From: Closterium sp. Naga37s-1
Taxonomy: Eukaryota; Streptophyta; Zygnematophyceae; Desmidiales; Closteriaceae
Direction: 5' to 3'
Assembly: GCA_947471745.1 (NCBI GenBank)
Contig: CANJKZ010000080.1
Location: forward strand, 355,501-419,500
DNA: 64,000 bases
Part shown: positions 58,695 through 64,000 of the stretch, piece by piece
Layout: each line of letters starts with the position of its first letter
How positions within the stretch are numbered: the stretch's first letter is position 1
Translations under genes and position numbers: made by a program
The notes under the pieces: generated by a model
The model's input: the letters and a program-made list of their open reading frames with translations, nothing else
Databases searched by the model: none
What the model was told of the DNA's origin: nothing

Positions 58695-60950
58695 ATGACA
58701 AAAGTCCGCGCCCTCATGAACCAGTCCGGCCTGCCAAAGAAGTTTTGGCCCTACGCCATGAACCACGCGGTGCGCCTGCACAACCTCCTCTCCACCACCG
58801 CCAACAGGGATAACCTGTCCCCTCACATGAAGTGGACTGGCTCAAGGGGAGATCCCTCTATGCTGAGGGTTTGGGGGTGCATGGTACAGTACCGGCCGAC
58901 CTCTGCTACAATCGGCAAGTTTGCTCATCGCGCACGCTGGGGAGTTCATTTGGGTCTCAGTAATGAGCACAAGGGCTGGCTCATCCTCGACATGGATAGC
59001 AAGGAGATTGTTCCTGCGCGCGACGTTCTCTTCTACGAGCGGCTCACCTTGCAGCAGTGGATTGAGGACGACCGTCGTAACGAGGCACGAGGCTACGTCA
59101 ACAGCAGCCGCAGCTTTGCGACTCCAGAAGACGAAGTGGCAGCAGCAGCACTGGACCGCGATGACACCGACGAACACCCGAGTATCCCGCCTCGCCCGCG
59201 CGACAACGACGACGATGACAGCGACGATGACCCCGCGCCAGGGCCATCACGGCGCCAAGCAGATCCAAGCACCACGGCGCCCGGCTACGAGAGCGGAGAC
59301 GACGACGTGGTGGAAGTCACCACCACCACAGACACCACCAATGCGTCAGGACTACAACTGCTCGGCCTGCACACGTCAGTCACTACTCTCGCGCGCGCCG
59401 TCGAGCCCAAGAATCCTCGCCAGGCCCTGACCGGCCCTCACGCCAAGGAGTGGCGTGCGGCGATGGATGCGGAGCTGAAAGCGCTGGAATCTCGAGACAC
59501 ATGGGTCCTAGTCGATCGTGCAGCAGTGAAGGGAAGGAGGGTACTCAGCGGAAAATGGGTTTTTCGCTTGAAGACTAACGCTGACGGCACCATCGAGCGC
59601 TTCAAAGCGCACTGGGTCGTACGTGGGTACGACCAGCGCCACGGCATCGACTTCGATCAAACCTTCGCTCCCGTCAGTCGTCACACCTCCGTCAGGATTC
59701 TACTCGCCATTGCCGCCGCTAAGCACCTGCCACTGCGACAGATCGACGTGAAGAACGCGTTCTTATACGCGTTGGTGGATGCTACCATCTTTGTGGAACA
59801 ACCTCACACCTACAGAGAAGGGGACCCCAGGGTCTGTCAGCTAAAGAAATCCCTTTATGGGATCAAGCAGGCGCCTCGTCTCTGGCAGCAGCACCTGCAC
59901 AAAATACTCCTGGAGATCGGCTTCAAGCAGCTGCCGCACGACCCGGGAATGTACCGCCTTCACTTCAGCGGCGATTACATCCTCCTGACAGTCTACGTCG
60001 ACGACCTGCTGTACACGGGCACTTGCAACAAACTCCTTAACCAGTTTGAGGAGAACCTGGCGCAGCGCGTTGACATCACCATCAACCACAACGTGAAGCA
60101 GTTTTTGGGGCTGAACATCACCTACGCGCCAGAAGCAATTCATCTGTCAGCCTCCAAGTACGCAGAGCAACTGGGAGAACGCTTCAACATTTCGCCCGCA
60201 CCACTCTCAACTCTGTACCACAACCCCAGCACCAACTACAAACCGGACAACAAACCACTATCACCCGCAGGACTCCAACTGTACCAGCAGCAACTGGGTT
60301 GCCTGCTGTTCGCCTCTGTCACCTGCCGACCCGACCTTTCGTACATCGCAAGCCAACTGGCGCAGTATTCTCGCAAGCCAGTAGCAGAGGACCAGCTGGA
60401 CCTGGAGCGCGCCCTGCAATATTTCATCTCCACACCTGACATTGGGCTCTCCTACTCCACGCTGACGACGACCTCCTTCAACCTCAACGGCTACGTGGAC
60501 GCAGATCATGCAGCTGACCCTGCAAATCGACGGTCCCGAACCGGATTCGTTTTCCGCCTCGAACCAACTGGGCCAATCTCCTGGAACTCGCAGAAGCAGG
60601 AGCTGGTTGCCATGTCATCGGCTGAAGCAGAATACATCGCCACGACAGCAGCAGTTCGCGAAGGCCTGTACCTGCAGGAGCTGCTACACGAGGCGAAGAT
60701 CCCAACCTCGCCTACCTTTCGCCTTCACTGCGACAACCACAGTGCCATCAGGATCGCGAACAAGCCAGGTTTTGTGAACCGCACAAAGCACATCGCGCTT
60801 CGGTACTTTTTCGTCAAGGACGAAATTGACCAGGGAAAAGTTGACCTCGCCTACTGCCCGACTACTGAGATGGCAGCAGACTTCCTCACCAAGCGCCTGC
60901 CACGTCAGCAGTACAAACACTGCTCTGACCTCACCGGAGTAGTCAAGTGA
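58695..60950 (+). CDS. Copia D integrase end, RT and RNase H (751 codons open)
   Basis: Open in frame 3 from 58695 to TGA 60948-60950. It begins inside integrase (MTKVRALMNQSGLPKKFWPY), passes FGC-like LRVWGCMVQYRP, an acidic linker, then RT: EWRAAMDAELKALESRDTWV, LSGKWVFRLKTNADGTIERF, VRGYDQRHGIDFDQTFAPVS, TVYVDDLLYTG (YVDD at ~59994). RNase H: GYVDADHAADPANRRSRTGF, SSAEAEYIATTAAVREGLY, DNHSAIRIANKPGF, DFLTKRLPRQQY. The catalytic residues I can check are present. The listed start is internal to the polyprotein. Confidence 0.9.
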   Translation: MTKVRALMNQSGLPKKFWPYAMNHAVRLHNLLSTTANRDNLSPHMKWTGSRGDPSMLRVWGCMVQYRPTSATIGKFAHRARWGVHLGLSNEHKGWLILDMDSKEIVPARDVLFYERLTLQQWIEDDRRNEARGYVNSSRSFATPEDEVAAAALDRDDTDEHPSIPPRPRDNDDDDSDDDPAPGPSRRQADPSTTAPGYESGDDDVVEVTTTTDTTNASGLQLLGLHTSVTTLARAVEPKNPRQALTGPHAKEWRAAMDAELKALESRDTWVLVDRAAVKGRRVLSGKWVFRLKTNADGTIERFKAHWVVRGYDQRHGIDFDQTFAPVSRHTSVRILLAIAAAKHLPLRQIDVKNAFLYALVDATIFVEQPHTYREGDPRVCQLKKSLYGIKQAPRLWQQHLHKILLEIGFKQLPHDPGMYRLHFSGDYILLTVYVDDLLYTGTCNKLLNQFEENLAQRVDITINHNVKQFLGLNITYAPEAIHLSASKYAEQLGERFNISPAPLSTLYHNPSTNYKPDNKPLSPAGLQLYQQQLGCLLFASVTCRPDLSYIASQLAQYSRKPVAEDQLDLERALQYFISTPDIGLSYSTLTTTSFNLNGYVDADHAADPANRRSRTGFVFRLEPTGPISWNSQKQELVAMSSAEAEYIATTAAVREGLYLQELLHEAKIPTSPTFRLHCDNHSAIRIANKPGFVNRTKHIALRYFFVKDEIDQGKVDLAYCPTTEMAADFLTKRLPRQQYKHCSDLTGVVK

Positions 60951-60984
60951 GTCAGCTCCTCCTACGCCCAGGAATGAAGGGGAG

Positions 60985-61394
60985 TGTTACGATATGAAAT
61001 TGCATGAGAAGGCATTCCTGTATGCTGCAGGAGCCGACTCTACCGAGTACGAAGTCGAGGAGTCAGAAGAGTCGAAGCGACGCAGCAACCGTCTGACCAA
61101 GACCGATGCAGGCAGAAACATTTGAAGTGAAAAGAGCGGGAACAGGTTCAAAACGGGTTCCCGCGCCGCACGGTTTGAATTTCGCTGTAATAAGGGAATG
61201 TACCCCTTAGAATACATGGCTAGTCTAGGTCTTTTCGTATTCCCCTGTACTCTTATATAAACCCGATGTATGCATGCTATTATCAACTCAGTCGTTTACA
61301 TTCACTCTGACTTGAGATTCAAACTTCCGCTGCAACACTACTCTGCGATCAACCCTGAGCGATCCTTTGCTAAGTCCCACTTGGGATTGTAACA
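60985..61394 (+). repeat. 3' LTR of Copia D
   Basis: 410 bp, same ends as the 5' LTR, followed by AGTGG. Confidence 0.94.
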
Positions 61395-61553
61395 AGTGGT
61401 AATCGCAAAAGCACGAGTGGAAATCACAAAACTTAACGGAAAAAAAAATGGTAGTGGATATGATAGTTGGAGAAAATTTTATTGCGTTTCCACGTTGTGG
61501 TGCTTGACCACCCTACCTATATATTTTCCTTTCACCCTTATTGATTGAGCTCA

Positions 61554-61707
61554 GGGCGTGTTCCTATCCTCATATCAAGAGAACCTCATACGGTATCAGG
61601 CTCACGCTGAACATTCCCCTAAACCCAAAACCACTCGCTAGTTTTACCAGGCAAAAATTACATTCTTGATACGAGGCGGCCTGATATGAGGCCGTAGGAA
61701 CACGCTC
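61554..61707. mobile_element. Small MITE with inverted ends (154 bp)
   Basis: Left end GGGCGTGTTCCTATCCTCAT and, inverted at the right, GAGCGTGTTCCTACGGCCTC, both followed by ATATCA. It is flanked by TCA (61551-61553 and 61708-61710). The GGGCGTGT start resembles the 43201-44287 element, suggesting the same superfamily. No coding capacity. Confidence 0.68.
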
Positions 61708-61873
61708 TCATACTTGTCATAACTGAATCAAAGAGGTCGGGATCCCGTTCTAGTTTCAGTAAGTGGTATTTCCGAATTTAAAGGAAACGCAAGCTATGGG
61801 GATGTGATGTCACCAATGACCCAAAAGCTAGTTTGTAAAGTAAGCAACAAACTAGAAATTCTCAGAAATATAA

Positions 61874-61988
61874 TGTAACAGAATGGTGTGACTAAGAAAG
61901 CAAGGCAGTACAAATATGAAAACCTAACTGAGTTGTACTCACTAATGAGCACCTCACTACAACCTATAACAAATAATAACATTTGACA
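61874..61988 (-). repeat. 3' LTR of Copia G
   Basis: Starts TGTCAAATG on the minus strand. The outer boundary is judged from the TTACA end and is less certain than for elements with two LTRs. Confidence 0.7.
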
Positions 61989-62197
61989 CACCCCCATAGG
62001 CTAAGTGAGGGCCATTAAAGCAAGCAGGGTGAACAAACGGTCACAAGACCAATCAATACAAAAAGCAAAGGAAGCTCAGGGTGGATCTCAAGGACACCAC
62101 ACAAATTCCAAGCACAAGCAAGCGGCCACGAGGCCAGTTCAAAAGAGCACAATATATATAAAGACAATGACAAGCAAAACACGCAACAAGAGCAACA

Positions 62198-64000
62198 CTA
62201 CAGCAACCGTGGGCCTACCTCAACAAGCCCTAGCTGCACACAAAACCTGTGGTGGTCACCAGGCACCAAGGCCTTGGTGAAGACGTCGACATTGTTGGCT
62301 TTTAAGGCCACGAAGTCCAAGCGTGCCTGGAAGCGTCGTTGTAGCTCTCGCAGAAGAAAGTACCTTACGTCAATATGCTTCACTCTGCTCTCCAGTCGAG
62401 GCTCTCGACACAGGAGGATCATGGCCTTGTTGTCAATGTACAAGGTCGGTGCAGAGCGAGGCCGCTCACCAAGGTCGGTGAGCAAGAAGGTCAACCAGCG
62501 AAGCTCCTGTGCCGCCATGGCACTAGCATAGATCTCTGCCTCTGCACTGGACGAAGCTACAGACGACGAACGTGTAGACCTCCACGACACAGCACCAGCA
62601 CCCAGACTGAAGCAGTAACCTTGAGTCGAATGCTGAGTCTCCACGTCGTCAGCGTAGGAAGAGTCGCAGTGACTGGTCAACATGACTGTCTGTGTCCCTC
62701 CAAGCACAAGCCCCATGTTTGATGTAGTCGCTAGGTACTTCGCCACCCTCACAGCAGCTGTCCAGTAAACAGGACGATCTCTCCCATTCGCAACAAAGCA
62801 AGAGAGAACGCTGAGGGGAAAGGCGATGTCCGGCTGAGTACAAGTCATCAGGTACATGAGGCAGCCCAGAAGCTCGGCGTAGGGACCACTAGACTCAAAG
62901 GGCTCGTTGGGAAAAGGGCCAGTGAGTCGGTGGTCAACGGCAAGAGGAGTGGGCTGTGTGGTGGAGAACTGAAACCCGAACCGCCGAAGGACCTGCTGCA
63001 CCATGTGTGACTGAGTCAGAGTGATGGTGAGGGCGGCTCTGTCCTTGGTGATCTGCAGGCCAAGGTAGCGCTGCATTTCACCGAGGTCAGTGCACGTGTG
63101 TCTCTTCTAACTTCACCTCAGCCAGAGCTGCCCTGTCTGCTGTAGCAAAATCCAAGTCCTCGACGTACACTAGTATAGAGAAAGGAGTGGAACCAGCGCA
63201 AACAAACAGCGACGGGTCGACAGAGGAAGGACGAAACGCAAGGTCATGAAGCGTGGAGCGAAGAGTGTCGTGCCACTCACGGGGCGACTAGCGGAGACCG
63301 TAGACTGGTCGCCTCAGGCTCCACTGGGTCCCAGGTGGTAAGGTGTTAGTGAAGCCAGGAGGACGACGCAGCCAGATCTCCTCGTGTAGGTGGCCCTGGA
63401 GAAGCGCAGTGGAGAAGTCGAGGGAGTGCAGCTCGTAGTCTCGCTGTGCTGCTACGTACAGTAACACCCGAAGAGTAGTCATTTTCGGGGTCGGGGCGAA
63501 GGTCTTGAAGAAGTCAACTCCCTCACGCGGACTGAAACCCCTAGCCACGTAGCCCGCCCTGAACACAGGCGGTGAACCAGGCGGCCGCTTCACCTTGAAG
63601 AGCCACATGCCGTCGATAATGTTTGCCCTGGGAGGGGGAACTGAGTTGCCATAAGTGCCTGTGGATCTCCAAGATGCTAACTCTGGGTCCATAGCCACTT
63701 TCCACTAAGAGGCCCACTCCCCTGACACTGCCTCACGGTACGTGCGAGGTGTCGGTATGTCAAGGGCGTTGGTCTCCCTCAAGGGAAAGCAGGATGGCGC
63801 AGAGAGAGGGGGAAGCGGCTGCTAAGAACTCCAGCTCAATCTGCCAGTCCTTTTGGACGTCACAGCCAAGGGCAGACTCACCCCCGACGGACAGAGGACG
63901 GGGAGGTGGAGGAGCCACCACACTCGTGGCGTAGTCAAGACGGCGGGTGGAAGAAAAGTCATCGACAGCGGCGGTAAGAGCCGAGACAGACGACGGAGAG
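62198..64000 (-). pseudogene. Copia G RT and RNase H (broken)
   Basis: On the minus strand from the edge: LDYATSVV and SVGGESALGCDVQ (~63930-63860), MDPELASWRSTGTYGNSVPP, PVFRAGYVARGFSPREGVDF (~63560-63520) and LHSLDFSTALLQGHLHEEIW. A TAG at about 63286 replaces Gln, a frame break near 63108 interrupts RT, then an open 292-codon RNase H part (63076-62198): SHMVQQVLRRFGF, SSAEAEIYASAMAAQELRW, DVFTKALVPGDHHRF. It is more distant from A2 and E than those are from each other, so it is a separate subfamily. Confidence 0.85.

Larger units (their letters stand above)
54574..61394 (+). mobile_element. Copia element D, complete ends, mutated Pol
   Basis: Two 410-bp LTRs (54574-54983, 60985-61394) differ at only a few positions. 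The target duplication AGTGG is at 54569-54573 and 61395-61399. The primer site follows the 5' LTR, and a purine tract GGAATGAAGGGGAG precedes the 3' LTR. A decayed relative forms 12499-13390. Gag, RT and RNase H frames are long and open; the region between is disrupted. Confidence 0.95.
61874..64000 (-). mobile_element. Copia element G, minus strand, 3' part; continues past the window
   Basis: Minus-strand reading enters from 64000 and ends with a ~115-bp LTR at 61988-61874 (TGTCAAATG to CTGTTACA) after TATGGGGGTG. It has the family-A 3' non-coding conserved block. The 5' half, LTR and left target site are outside the window. Confidence 0.88.

Noticed and set aside
1..64000. Stop-codon reassignment to explain many in-frame TAG/TGA/TAA
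   Set aside because: Copia B and C have long frames ending in ordinary stops and none internal, and sister copies show sense codons at the stop positions, so the stops are mutations.

Overview
This window looks like nuclear DNA from a photosynthetic eukaryote, most likely a streptophyte green alga or early land plant. The evidence is dense LTR retrotransposons primed by initiator-Met tRNA, a chromodomain Gypsy element, GT-AG introns in small genes, an eIF2D-like gene resembling plant homologues, and a TTA-TSD (PIF/Harbinger-like) DNA element. A desmid such as Closterium is a guess; nothing here fixes the species. No bacterial operons, tRNAs, rRNAs or CRISPR arrays were seen.

Most of the window is mobile DNA. 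1-13.4 kb is a multi-level nest: a decayed Copia D' received Copia A3, A3 received a Gypsy chromovirus, and the Gypsy received Copia A1 (left edge) and Copia A2 (3810-11236). A2 in turn carries a solo LTR. 14.8-18.6 kb is Copia B, with one open gag-protease-integrase frame and no RT/RNase H. 22.2-27.2 kb is Copia F (minus strand, gag and protease missing). 27.8-34.3 kb is Copia C, a complete element with a single 1589-residue gag-pol frame and nearly identical LTRs. 36.8-37.8 kb is a 5'-truncated LINE. 43.2-44.3 kb is a PIF/Harbinger-like element. 45.3-52.4 kb is Copia E. 54.6-61.4 kb is Copia D. Copia G runs off the right edge from 61.9 kb. Exact 5-bp target duplications could be read for A2, the solo LTR, B, C, D, E and F.

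Host sequence survives between these elements. Its main content is a family of small secreted four-cysteine proteins I do not recognise. Two copies are complete three-exon genes on the minus strand (36290-35111, 142 aa; 53730-52595, 127 aa). A third on the plus strand has its first two exons separated by Copia B sitting in intron 1. A fourth is an exon-2-like relic near 20.6 kb. Exon layout, phase-1 junctions and the spacing C-x7-C-x(19-23)-C-x10-C are shared by the two complete copies, and their flanks are homologous, so they are a segmental duplication later split by different transposons. A second host gene is the 5' end of an eIF2D/ligatin-like translation factor (42888-42260, minus), whose first two splice donors lie in local tandem duplications.

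Between 38.5 and 42.8 kb lie several minisatellites: a 27-bp array of about 45 copies, a 17-bp array of about 25 copies, and longer diverged repeats. These create long open frames that are probably not genes. In the Gypsy element all the stop codons are explicable by C-to-T or G-to-A changes, which points to cytosine-methylation decay. Several elements have near-identical LTRs but cannot encode a full set of proteins, which suggests movement in trans.
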